The notes under the pieces: model-generated
Databases searched by the model: none
Seen by the model: the letters and a program-made list of their open reading frames with translations, nothing else
Told to the model about the DNA's origin: nothing
NCBI GenBank assembly: GCA_027317185.1
Contig: DAHVFB010000008.1
Coordinates: forward strand, 1-62,007
Reading direction: 5' to 3'
DNA length: 62,007 nucleotides
DNA from: Deltaproteobacteria bacterium
GTDB lineage: Bacteria; Desulfobacterota; Binatia; Binatales; Binataceae
Program-made: the position numbers and the translations under genes
Shown here: in pieces, positions 55,060-62,007 of the stretch
Layout of the letters: each line of letters opens with the position of its first letter
Position numbering within the stretch: position 1 is the stretch's first letter

Positions 55060-56484
55060 ATGGACCTGCGTAGCTGTTTGGCGGCGATGATCGACCATGG
55101 GCTGGCGGTGCGGATTGACGATCTGATCGACTGGGACGTCGAAGTGGGCGCGGCCATGCGCTATGCGAACGAGCACGGATCGCCGGCCCAGTGGTTCACC
55201 AACATGAAAGATGCGATGAAGGGCGCGACCCTGTTGGGCGGCCTGTTCGCCACCTATGAGCGAATCGCGGTGATCATGGGATTGTCGCGCCAGACCGGCT
55301 ACCACGAACTGGTGAATTCTTGTTCGGAGCGGTTCGCGAGGCGAATCAAACCGTTGATCGTGGAAAGCGGGTCGTGCCAGCAAAATGTAATGCTGGCCGA
55401 TGATATCGACCTGTTCAAATTTCCAGTGCCCAAATTCCATCCCAGCGACGGCGGACGCTATATCGGAACGCTGAATGTCGGCGTCTGTCAGGACCCCGAT
55501 ACCGGGTGGGTGAACTGGGGCACTTACCGCTCGATGGTGCATGATCGACGCACCGCGGGCCTGTGGTTGGGCGCGCTCAACCATGGCGGGATGATCTTCA
55601 AGAAATATCGCGAGCGCGGCAAGCCGATGGAGTATGCGCAATTTTACGGCGGCGATCCGCTGTGCAATATCGTGGCGGCATCGGGTATCCCCTACGGCGT
55701 ACCCGAGGTCGAGGTAGTGGGCGGAATTCGCGGCGAGCCGGTCAAGCTGGTCAAATGCCGGACGGTCGATCTGTATGTGCCGGCCGACGCCGAAATCGTG
55801 ATGGAAGGGACGATCCATCCCGACGACCTGCGCGACGAGGGTCCGTTCGGCGAATATCCGGGCTACGTGATCAGCGGGGTGGTGAAACGGCCGGTGTTCA
55901 GGCTCAGCGCGGTGACCTATCGCGACGATCCGATCCTGCCCGCCACCTGCCTCGGCGTTCCCACCGATGACGAAATCCCATTTGGGCTTTATCTGGCGGC
56001 CACGCTCAAGGAACAGTTACGTAACAAGGGAATCCCGGTGACCGAGGTGGCGGTGCCGGTCGATGCGGGATGGCACGCGGTGGTGGTCTCGATACCAAAG
56101 CCGCCGCATGCGGGAATTCCACAGCAGATCGCATCGACGGTGTGGACCGATCGGGTCGGACTGTATTTTCCATACGTGATCGTGGTAGACGACGATATCG
56201 ATCCAGCCAATATCGCGCAGGTCTTTCATGCGATGTTCACCAAGTGCAACCCGGTCAAAGATATCCATGTGTTCCCCGGTTACATGAACAGTCCGCTGAC
56301 GCCCTATCTGCCCAAAGGTCCCCTTAAGGAATTGGGCTTCGGTGCGGGCAACTGTCTGATGGATTGCACGTGGCCGCTCGACTGGGCGCCTGAAGACATT
56401 CCGGAGCGCGCCGCCTTCGATACCATGTATCCGCAGCATATGCGCGAGAAGGTACTGGCTAACGCTAAAAAATGGGGCCTGTAG
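55060..56484 (+). CDS. UbiD-family decarboxylase
   Basis: prFMN-dependent reversible (de)carboxylase of 474 residues. The catalytic glutamates of the family are visible in RDEGPFGEYPGY (Glu260 and Glu265, spaced as in Fdc1), and Arg157 in WGTYRSM is a candidate for the third catalytic residue. The family uses prenylated FMN made by UbiX, which is not in the window. Substrate is not determinable; aromatic or unsaturated acids are typical. It is preceded by the cupin and followed by a palindromic repeat. Confidence 0.9.
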   Translation: MDLRSCLAAMIDHGLAVRIDDLIDWDVEVGAAMRYANEHGSPAQWFTNMKDAMKGATLLGGLFATYERIAVIMGLSRQTGYHELVNSCSERFARRIKPLIVESGSCQQNVMLADDIDLFKFPVPKFHPSDGGRYIGTLNVGVCQDPDTGWVNWGTYRSMVHDRRTAGLWLGALNHGGMIFKKYRERGKPMEYAQFYGGDPLCNIVAASGIPYGVPEVEVVGGIRGEPVKLVKCRTVDLYVPADAEIVMEGTIHPDDLRDEGPFGEYPGYVISGVVKRPVFRLSAVTYRDDPILPATCLGVPTDDEIPFGLYLAATLKEQLRNKGIPVTEVAVPVDAGWHAVVVSIPKPPHAGIPQQIASTVWTDRVGLYFPYVIVVDDDIDPANIAQVFHAMFTKCNPVKDIHVFPGYMNSPLTPYLPKGPLKELGFGAGNCLMDCTWPLDWAPEDIPERAAFDTMYPQHMREKVLANAKKWGL

Positions 56485-56509
56485 GAAAGGTCTGTACAAG
56501 GCGCCTCCT

Positions 56510-56563
56510 GTCATTCTGAGCGCAGCGAAGAATCCCGGGATTCTTCGCTGCGCTCAGAATGAC
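56510..56563. repeat. Dispersed palindromic repeat, copy 2 (perfect 54-bp palindrome)
   Basis: A perfect 27+27 bp inverted repeat. The left arm begins GTCATTCTGAGCGCAGCGAA and the right arm is its exact reverse complement, with no loop. It lies between convergent ubiD and the CoxL-like gene, so it can also terminate both. It shares sequence with 30879-30941. Confidence 0.95.
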
Positions 56564-56600
56564 AACCTGACTCACGCAGAGGTTCACCAGGTTCCGTCGA

Positions 56601-58943
56601 TCATGCCCGCTGATGCTTGGCGTCCTGGATCGCATGCCAGACTCGCTCGGCCTTGAGCGGCAGCTCGATATGCTTGACGCCGAAGGGTTTGAGCGCATCG
56701 AGCACCGCGCTAGCGATACACGAAACCCCGCCGATCGCACCCGACTCGCCTATTCCCTTTGCTCCCAATGGATTGATCGGCGTCAGGGTTACCGTATTCG
56801 CCACCTCGAACATCGGCAGCATGCCGGCCCGTGGCAGGGCATAGTCCATCAGGCTGCCGCTCAGGAGCTGGCCCTGGTCGTCGTAAACCACTTCTTCGCA
56901 TAGCGCCTGCCCGATTCCCTGCGCGGTGCCGCCGTGAATCTGGCCCTCGACGATCAACGGATTGATCACCGTGCCGCAGTCGTAAACATTTACATAACGC
57001 AGGATCGAGACGCTGCCGGTCTCGATGTCCACCTCGACCAGGGCGATATGAGTGCCGAACGGCGCGGTGCAGTTGGGCGGCTCAAAGAATGAGGTGGCTT
57101 CGAGTCCCGGTTCGAGTCCCGGATAAGGCGTCCTGAACTGATAGGCGGCATCGATCACTTTTTGCAGTGGGATCGATTTATTCGGATCGTCATTGAAGAT
57201 TATCGCCCGCTCGCCGAAGCTCATCTGATCAGGCGGAATCTCGGTGAGGAACGACGCCAGACGTTTCATCTTGTCCTGCAACTTACCGATTGCCGAGCTG
57301 AGCGCCGCGCCGCCGACGGCGAGACTGCGGCTGGCGAAGGTGCCGATTCCATACTGCACGACGGCGGTATCGCCATGCAGCACCCGCACGTCTTCCACCG
57401 CGATACCCAATGCCTCCGCCGTGATCTGAGCATAGGTGGTCGCGAGACCCTGGCCATGCGGTGACGAGCCGGTCATCACGCTGACCTTGCCGTCGGGTTC
57501 GATCCTGATTTTCGCGCTTTCCCATCCGCCGGCTACCAGACCCGGAAAAAACGACGATGGTCCGACGCCGGAGGTTTCGACGTAACAGCATACCCCGATT
57601 CCCAGATGCCGCCCCTGTTTGCGCGCCTCGATCTGATCGGCGCGGAGCTGTTTGTAATCGATCATCTCCAGCGCCTTGTCGAGTGCGGCTTCATAGTTGC
57701 CGGAGTCATACTCGACTCCGGAGGCGCTGGTGAACGGGAATTTGTCTTTGGGAACAAGATTGCGGCGGCGAATTTCTACCGGATCGAGATTGCACTCGGT
57801 TGCCGCCAGGTCGACCAGATGCTCGATGATCGCCACCGCTTCCGGCATCCCCGCGCCCCGGTAGGTATCGGTGCTCATTTTGTTGGTAAATGCCAGCTTC
57901 TGTTCGAAGGCGAGAGCCTGAAGGTTGTAGACGTTGGGCAGCATCATGCCCGACAAACTCGGCATCATCGGGGTGAGCAACTGGAGGTACGCGCCCATAT
58001 CGCCGACGAAGCGCGCCTTGACCGCCAAAATAGTACCGTCGTTCCTGATCGCGCCCTCGACCTCCGCCACCTGCCCGCGTCCGTGCGTCAACGTGGCGAG
58101 GTCCTCGCGCCGCCGTTCGATCCATTTGACCGGTCGTCCAAGCTGTTTGGCGAGATACGCGATGACCGCCTCTTCGCGATAAATGTTAGCTTTCGCGCCG
58201 AAGCCACCGCCGACTTCGGGGGCGATCACGCGCAGCATGTTTTCCGGGAAACCGAGCATCTTGCCCAGGTAGGAGCGGAGCATGTGCGGAATTTGCGTCG
58301 ATGACCACACCGTCAACTCACCGGACCCTTCATCGAAACGCGCGAGCACGCCACGGGTTTCCATTGGCGAGGGCGCCAGCCGCCGATTGGCGAAACGGAA
58401 GCGGATGATCTTGTCGGCGCGCCGGAAAATATCGTCCACTTTATCCGAGGCAACTTCGGCGGCCAGAACCAGATTGGTGCCGAACTCCTGGTGGATAAGC
58501 GGCGCCCCCGGCGCCAACGCTTGCTCCGGATCGATCACGCATGCGAGCGGCTCGTAATCGACTTCGATCAGATCGACGCCATCCTGCGCGAGGTACTGAT
58601 CGCGGGCAATCACGACCGCCACCGGCTCGCCCATGAAGCGGACCTTGTCCAACGCGAGCACCGGATTAAACGGGCGATTCGCCACCGGCCATGCACACGG
58701 AATCGATCCGATTTTGCCGCGCACATCGTCGCCCACCAGCACATGGACAACTCCGTCCAGGCGGCGAGCGGCCGAGGTGTCGATCGACTTAATCAAAGCA
58801 TGGGCATGGGGACTGCGCACAAAAGCAGCGCAGAGAGTTCCTTCGAGCCGGATGTCGTCAACGTAGCTGGCCTTGCCGGCGATCAGTTTTGGATCTTCGC
58901 GCCGCCGGATCCGTTGACCGATAAACCTTGGAATCGCCGCCAT
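56601..58943 (-). CDS. Second CoxL-like molybdopterin-binding large subunit
   Basis: A 780-residue aldehyde-oxidase/xanthine-dehydrogenase-family large subunit, close in layout to the one at 17946-20291. The active-site loop reads TYRGAGM (360-366), differing from the form II AYRGAGR at both ends, and the catalytic Glu is about residue 733 in GIGESG. No CoxS- or CoxM-like gene is adjacent in the window, so it is an orphan or uses the other operon's small and medium subunits. Substrate is uncertain. Confidence 0.88.
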   Translation of the reverse strand: MAAIPRFIGQRIRRREDPKLIAGKASYVDDIRLEGTLCAAFVRSPHAHALIKSIDTSAARRLDGVVHVLVGDDVRGKIGSIPCAWPVANRPFNPVLALDKVRFMGEPVAVVIARDQYLAQDGVDLIEVDYEPLACVIDPEQALAPGAPLIHQEFGTNLVLAAEVASDKVDDIFRRADKIIRFRFANRRLAPSPMETRGVLARFDEGSGELTVWSSTQIPHMLRSYLGKMLGFPENMLRVIAPEVGGGFGAKANIYREEAVIAYLAKQLGRPVKWIERRREDLATLTHGRGQVAEVEGAIRNDGTILAVKARFVGDMGAYLQLLTPMMPSLSGMMLPNVYNLQALAFEQKLAFTNKMSTDTYRGAGMPEAVAIIEHLVDLAATECNLDPVEIRRRNLVPKDKFPFTSASGVEYDSGNYEAALDKALEMIDYKQLRADQIEARKQGRHLGIGVCCYVETSGVGPSSFFPGLVAGGWESAKIRIEPDGKVSVMTGSSPHGQGLATTYAQITAEALGIAVEDVRVLHGDTAVVQYGIGTFASRSLAVGGAALSSAIGKLQDKMKRLASFLTEIPPDQMSFGERAIIFNDDPNKSIPLQKVIDAAYQFRTPYPGLEPGLEATSFFEPPNCTAPFGTHIALVEVDIETGSVSILRYVNVYDCGTVINPLIVEGQIHGGTAQGIGQALCEEVVYDDQGQLLSGSLMDYALPRAGMLPMFEVANTVTLTPINPLGAKGIGESGAIGGVSCIASAVLDALKPFGVKHIELPLKAERVWHAIQDAKHQRA

Positions 58944-59194
58944 CGTGGTCTCCTCTGTGGAGGTGCGCCGCTCTTGGAGAACGGATGCATATGCCGTCGA
59001 CTATGGACGATTCGCACTGTGGCAAGGTCAATTCAAATTGTCGAGGATGGGATCAAAGCCGCCACGGCCTCTGCCGACCTTCCAAGGCGGCTCGCGTTCG
59101 TCGCGATTAGCCTGACGAGGTTGATCGGCCGATTTCACGAAAACGCGAACCTGGCTTTGCCAGATTCCGTCGATCGCGTAAGCTGACCCTCAGT

Positions 59195-59271
59195 GAGCCG
59201 TTAGCTCAGGCCGGTAGAGCATCTGACTTTTAATCAGAGGGTCGCGGGTTCGAGTCCCGCACGGCTCACCA
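59195..59271 (+). tRNA. tRNA-Lys (UUU)
   Basis: A complete cloverleaf: acceptor stem GAGCCGT pairing with ACGGCTC, D arm with GCTC/GAGC, anticodon loop CTTTTAA with anticodon TTT, and T arm GCGGG-TTCGAGT-CCCGC. The CCA end is encoded at 59269-59271. It is similar to E. coli tRNA-Lys. It is followed by a region of different character and so is a candidate integration site. Confidence 0.95.
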
Positions 59272-59658
59272 AAATATCTCAATATAATCAAGTAGTTTCT
59301 CGAAGGTTTCGGATTCATCGGATCGCTCGACAGGCGATTTGTACGAGATTTGTCCGAGTTCTGTCAAGGCTCGCTCAACTAAGCGCCTGCTGGATCACTT
59401 GGGTGACTTCAACCTTTGGACGTCGGCGGGTCGGCACGTCAGCTTGGACAATCAATCGGATGCTCCAGAATCGATACTGCAAACGCTCGATGATCTCGAC
59501 ATACTGCAATCGACCAAGTCGGGTTAAGCATCAAAGTTCGATTCACGGAGGGGGCTTGCGGTCACCGGACAGCTAACGGACACCAACCATGCTTGGCTCC
59601 AATCTGTTTCCGAGCCAGTTGGCCTTTTGCCATCTCGAGTATCTGTTCATTCTTGTCA
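59272..59658. other. Intergenic region after tRNA-Lys, with one weak small open frame
   Basis: No gene is convincing here. A 62-codon open frame from a TTG at 59339 to 59527 has no strong ribosome binding site and no recognised domain. The sequence is more AT-rich than the flanking core genes. No attachment-site repeat of the tRNA 3-prime end was seen within the window. Confidence 0.35.
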
Positions 59659-59753
59659 TCAATTGCCCTTGATGTTGAACACCACGCGGTCGGCGCTGAC
59701 GATGCCGTAGCTGCGCTTGACCTCGGCTGAGTTGCGCCACGCTGCCCGCGGGG
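59659..59753 (-). pseudogene. HigB-type toxin remnant
   Basis: The translated stretch AWRNSAEVKRSYG continues to DRVVFNIKGN, matching the middle of HigB-family (RelE superfamily) toxins. It then ends in a stop before the rest of the barrel, and it has no start of its own. It is in a different frame from the PIN-domain fragment that it abuts at about 59754. Confidence 0.6.
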
Positions 59754-59755
59754 CC

Positions 59756-60115
59756 TCATGCGATGCCCACGAGACGGTCATCCGGCTTGCTGTAATCCAA
59801 TCGTTCCTCGAGATTTGGATCCGGCCGCAGTTCCGTTCGAACCATGACCCTGACGTCCGGCCCGGCATTCCGGATGAGCTTCTCAGTGCCCTCGCCGATG
59901 ACCTCACGCAGCAGGCTCGACGCCGTCCGCGCTCGCCTGCCTACACGATCGTTACCACGATTCTTGTGCTTGTCGATTTCAGCCTGCACCGGACGAGACA
60001 CGATCAGATGGATATGATCGAACGCGCCAACCCGTGCCATCCCAGTTTCCGACAACGGTCGGCATTGGATGAACAGGTTCGTGTTAGGGAATAGATACAG
60101 AATTAGATCGGTCAT
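59756..60115 (-). pseudogene. PIN-domain nuclease gene, C-terminally truncated
   Basis: A 119-residue frame whose N-terminus resembles a PIN-domain protein: LFPNTNLFIQCRPLSE carries the first acidic-site strand, and HLIVSRPVQAEIDKHKN fits the next helix. It ends abruptly after DDRLVGIA at a stop codon, just where the family would continue into its C-terminal catalytic half. The following sequence is a HigB-like fragment in a shifted frame, so a recombination or deletion joined the two. Confidence 0.55.
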
Positions 60116-60284
60116 CTCTTGCCTTTATCCGGTGTCCAGCATCGCCGTCCCTCAACTACTTCGGTCAAATATACTCCGATCGCACAGTCGAGACGTACCA
60201 GCGCTGGAGCGATGGAGACCGGCGGCACGTGACTACTATGGTTTAAGCTGCTATAGTTCACAGTGTTGGGGTGGATGCGAACGA

Positions 60285-60671
60285 TTGCGGATTTTCAAAA
60301 CCAGATGGTTCACGCGATTTGCGCGAGGCGAGCAAATTACCGATGGCAGCCTCAGCCGAGCAGTCATGCGGGCAGGGCAGGGGCTTATCGACGCCGACCT
60401 TGGCGGCGGGGTCATCAAGCAACGGGTGGCTCGACCAGGGCGAGGGCGGTCCGGCGGGTATCGCGTGCTGATCGCCTACCGCGCCACGCATCGAGCGGTA
60501 TTTCTCTATGGCTTTGCTAAACGCGAGCGGGAGAATATCGAGCCGGACGAATTGGTGACGCTACGCGAGATCGCCGCGCAATGGCTGGCGGCGGACACGA
60601 AGCGTCTCGCCCAAGCCGTCAATGAAGGTGTTTTGCAGGAGGTGTCTAATGACGAAAAAGAAGAAACCTAG
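60285..60671 (+). CDS. RelE/HigB-like toxin of a type II toxin-antitoxin pair
   Basis: A 128-residue protein. RIFKTRWFTRFARGEQITDG near the start and the GGGVIKQRVARPGRGRSGGYR, RAVFLYGFAKRERENI blocks match the RelE-like DUF (HigB-like) toxins, which inhibit growth by RNA cleavage. The start is TTG at 60285; the frame is open well upstream, but the family begins here. The downstream antitoxin overlaps its end by 23 nt. Confidence 0.75.
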   Translation: MRIFKTRWFTRFARGEQITDGSLSRAVMRAGQGLIDADLGGGVIKQRVARPGRGRSGGYRVLIAYRATHRAVFLYGFAKRERENIEPDELVTLREIAAQWLAADTKRLAQAVNEGVLQEVSNDEKEET

Positions 60672-60984
60672 TCGTCTGACCAAGGCGTTGCTCGAAACCG
60701 TAGACGACATGCGGCGCGTCGGTATTCTGGACTCGGCTGGTCACGAGAAGATCACGCTGCGTCATCTTGGCGACAAGGCCTGCATCGCCGGCAAACCGAT
60801 TAGCGGCGACGAAATCCGTTCGCTCCGTGAGCGCGCACACTTAAGTCAGGCCGTCTTCGCCCGGTATCTCAACCTCACGACCGGCTATGTCTCACAACTG
60901 GAGCGCGGGGCCAAGCAACCGACCGGTCCGGCGTTGGTGCTGCTGAATGTCATTCGTCGCAAAGGCATCGAGGCCATCCTGTGA
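60649..60984 (+). CDS. XRE-family antitoxin (HigA-like)
   Basis: A 111-residue helix-turn-helix protein. The C-terminal HTH reads LRERAHLSQAVFARYLNLTTGYVSQLERG, typical of XRE regulators, and pairs with the toxin upstream. It should bind toxin and repress the operon. The ATG at 60649 has a strong AGGAGG seven bases upstream. Toxin-first order is the HigBA arrangement. Confidence 0.8.
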   Translation: MTKKKKPSRLTKALLETVDDMRRVGILDSAGHEKITLRHLGDKACIAGKPISGDEIRSLRERAHLSQAVFARYLNLTTGYVSQLERGAKQPTGPALVLLNVIRRKGIEAIL

Positions 60985-61024
60985 AAAAGAGAACATCGGA
61001 ATAACCGAGCCCATCGAAAGGCGG

Positions 61025-61852
61025 ATGCAAAATGACTCAGTATTATGGTGCCTCATGACATCAAAATCCGACGATCACCGCTCAAATCAAGAAGAAACCG
61101 CACCAGAGCAACCCGACGCCGAGGCTCAGCCAAAGCAGCGCGCGAACATCTCCTTACAAAACAATAACTGTATCGACATGGAAGACGCTGAGCGCGCCGC
61201 ACAGCAGCATCAGAAAGCCGAGGAAGGTTACTGGCAACGCGGGGTATTTTGGCAACGAATTACGGCGATCGCCGCGATCTTGGCATTCTGTGCCGCTGCT
61301 ATCTATGCGTACTTCGCTCGCCAACAAGTCACGGCGATGAATATGGCAACTGTCCAGACGCAGAAACTCATAGATGCCGCGAGTAGCCAGGTGAACATCG
61401 TGCAACAGCAACTTGAGGACTCCGAGGCCGTCCAACGAGCGCACTTGGTAATCGAGGATTTTGATATTGGCCCAACTTCTAGCCCGAACAACAGCACGAC
61501 AAATCGTATTAGCTTCAAATTGAGAAACGTCGGGACTACCGTTGCCGAGGAAATAAACGTGAGATTCTTTGAAGGTATGCCGTTCGGTTCCAACGTTGCT
61601 AAATTGTCGTTTAATGCCTTCGTCTCGCGGGTACAGCCAATTCAAAGCGGGTGGAATCTCGCTGCGGGCGATACACAGCTCGTCACCGGCGCCGGAATTA
61701 TCACCACGCCCGATTCTTGGAATAAACAATTCGAGGCGGCGGTAGCGTATCGCGATATTTTCGGAAGGGTTTGGAAGGTCGCTGACTGTATCTCGTATGA
61801 CGCGACCGCTAAGCGCTTCGCGCGCTGTCCCTATGCTCGTCATCACGATTGA
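61025..61852 (+). CDS. Single-pass membrane protein of unknown function
   Basis: A 275-residue protein: a hydrophilic Glu/Gln-rich N-terminus (1-75), one membrane segment (about 79-97, RITAIAAILAFCAAAIYAYF), a helical region rich in Gln (about 98-140) and a C-terminal beta-rich domain (about 145-275). No domain is recognised. It follows the antitoxin by 40 nt. The ATG at 61025 is chosen; ATG 61055 is also possible. It may be cargo of the island. Confidence 0.6.
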   Translation: MQNDSVLWCLMTSKSDDHRSNQEETAPEQPDAEAQPKQRANISLQNNNCIDMEDAERAAQQHQKAEEGYWQRGVFWQRITAIAAILAFCAAAIYAYFARQQVTAMNMATVQTQKLIDAASSQVNIVQQQLEDSEAVQRAHLVIEDFDIGPTSSPNNSTTNRISFKLRNVGTTVAEEINVRFFEGMPFGSNVAKLSFNAFVSRVQPIQSGWNLAAGDTQLVTGAGIITTPDSWNKQFEAAVAYRDIFGRVWKVADCISYDATAKRFARCPYARHHD

Positions 61853-61857
61853 GGTTG

Positions 61858-62007
61858 CGAGTAAAACCAAAAGAACGCCCGCATCCCCGCGCAATGGAGA
61901 GGGCTTCGGGCCGCTCACAATGGAGTAGCTCCCTTCGTTGAGCTGGCGTCCCAACTGCGCCCCTTTTTTGAGCAGATCGACTTCCATTGTCAGCTGGCCG
62001 ACCTTGC
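61858..62007 (-). mobile_element. IS3-family transposase remnant (OrfA end and OrfB start)
   Basis: At the window edge, on the minus strand, the frame reads KVGQLTMEVDLLKKGAQLG, resembling the C-terminus of IS3-family OrfA (KIGQLTMExxFLKK type). Just past an A-run, in a neighbouring frame, QRRELLHCERPEALSIARGC resembles the beginning of OrfB. Both are partial and the rest is missing or outside the window. Confidence 0.45.

Noticed and set aside
59339-59527. 62-codon frame after tRNA-Lys as a gene
   Set aside because: TTG start without a ribosome binding site and no similarity recognised. It is noted only within the intergenic entry.
61154-61987. Long minus-strand frame opposite the membrane protein gene
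   Set aside because: Most of it is antisense to the plus-strand gene at 61025-61852. Only its first residues resemble a transposase, and these are reported separately.
1-62007. CRISPR array, rRNA operon or riboswitch
   Set aside because: No regularly spaced direct repeats, rRNA-like sequence or recognised riboswitch consensus was seen.

Overview
The window is high-GC DNA from a Gram-negative (diderm) bacterium. It carries lptD/lptE for LPS export, a standard spc/alpha ribosomal cluster, ClpB, TldD/TldE and IspH. The mix of CO-dehydrogenase-type molybdenum hydroxylases, a Rieske oxygenase, a UbiD decarboxylase, an HpaB-type flavin monooxygenase, a type III polyketide synthase and many GTG/TTG starts suggests an aerobic, metabolically versatile soil or groundwater lineage. 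A deltaproteobacterial-grade group such as Candidatus Binatota would fit, but no 16S gene is present and this placement is a tentative inference.

Region 1 (1-10200, + strand) is the second half of the spc operon plus the alpha operon: rplE-rpsN-rpsH-rplF-rplR-rpsE-rpmD-rplO-secY-adk-map-infA-rpmJ-rpsM-rpsK-rpsD-rpoA-rplQ. A small monooxygenase-like gene and a hairpin terminator follow. Region 2 (10264-16423) holds the TldD/TldE protease pair and, convergent to it, lptD-lptE. Region 3 (16521-20850, - strand) is a coxS-coxL-coxM-coxG-like molybdenum hydroxylase operon. Region 4 (20992-30809, + strand) runs clpB, a Rieske oxygenase, a lactonase-like metallo-beta-lactamase protein, an FmdB-type zinc ribbon, and a two-gene complex iron-sulfur molybdoenzyme in which the four-cluster ferredoxin and the NrfD-like membrane anchor are one protein.

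Region 5 (30957-45802) is mixed: an SDR, a beta-helix-like membrane protein, a cold-shock protein, moaB and a moaD-moaE fusion, ispH, a deoxynucleoside kinase, a sigma/anti-sigma pair, an RnfD/NqrB-like protein with a DUF2330 protein, a type III PKS, a CopC pair and a hydrolase. The moa genes supply the molybdopterin cofactor needed by the three molybdenum enzymes elsewhere in the window. Region 6 (45951-58943) contains a cyclase-family amidohydrolase, an alpha/beta esterase, RlpA, an exported YqgE homologue, a Spy-like protein, an LVIVD-repeat protein, HpaB, RidA, a cupin, UbiD and a second, unpartnered CoxL-like subunit. The last set looks like an aromatic or carboxylic-acid catabolic neighbourhood.

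Region 7 (59195-62007) starts with an intact tRNA-Lys(UUU) and then changes character. It holds a broken PIN-domain gene fused to a HigB-toxin remnant, an intact RelE-like toxin / XRE antitoxin pair, a single-pass membrane protein, and an IS3-type transposase remnant at the window edge. This is most likely an accessory island next to a tRNA integration site. A dispersed palindromic repeat family occurs in two full copies (30879-30941 and 56510-56563) and three diverged half copies.
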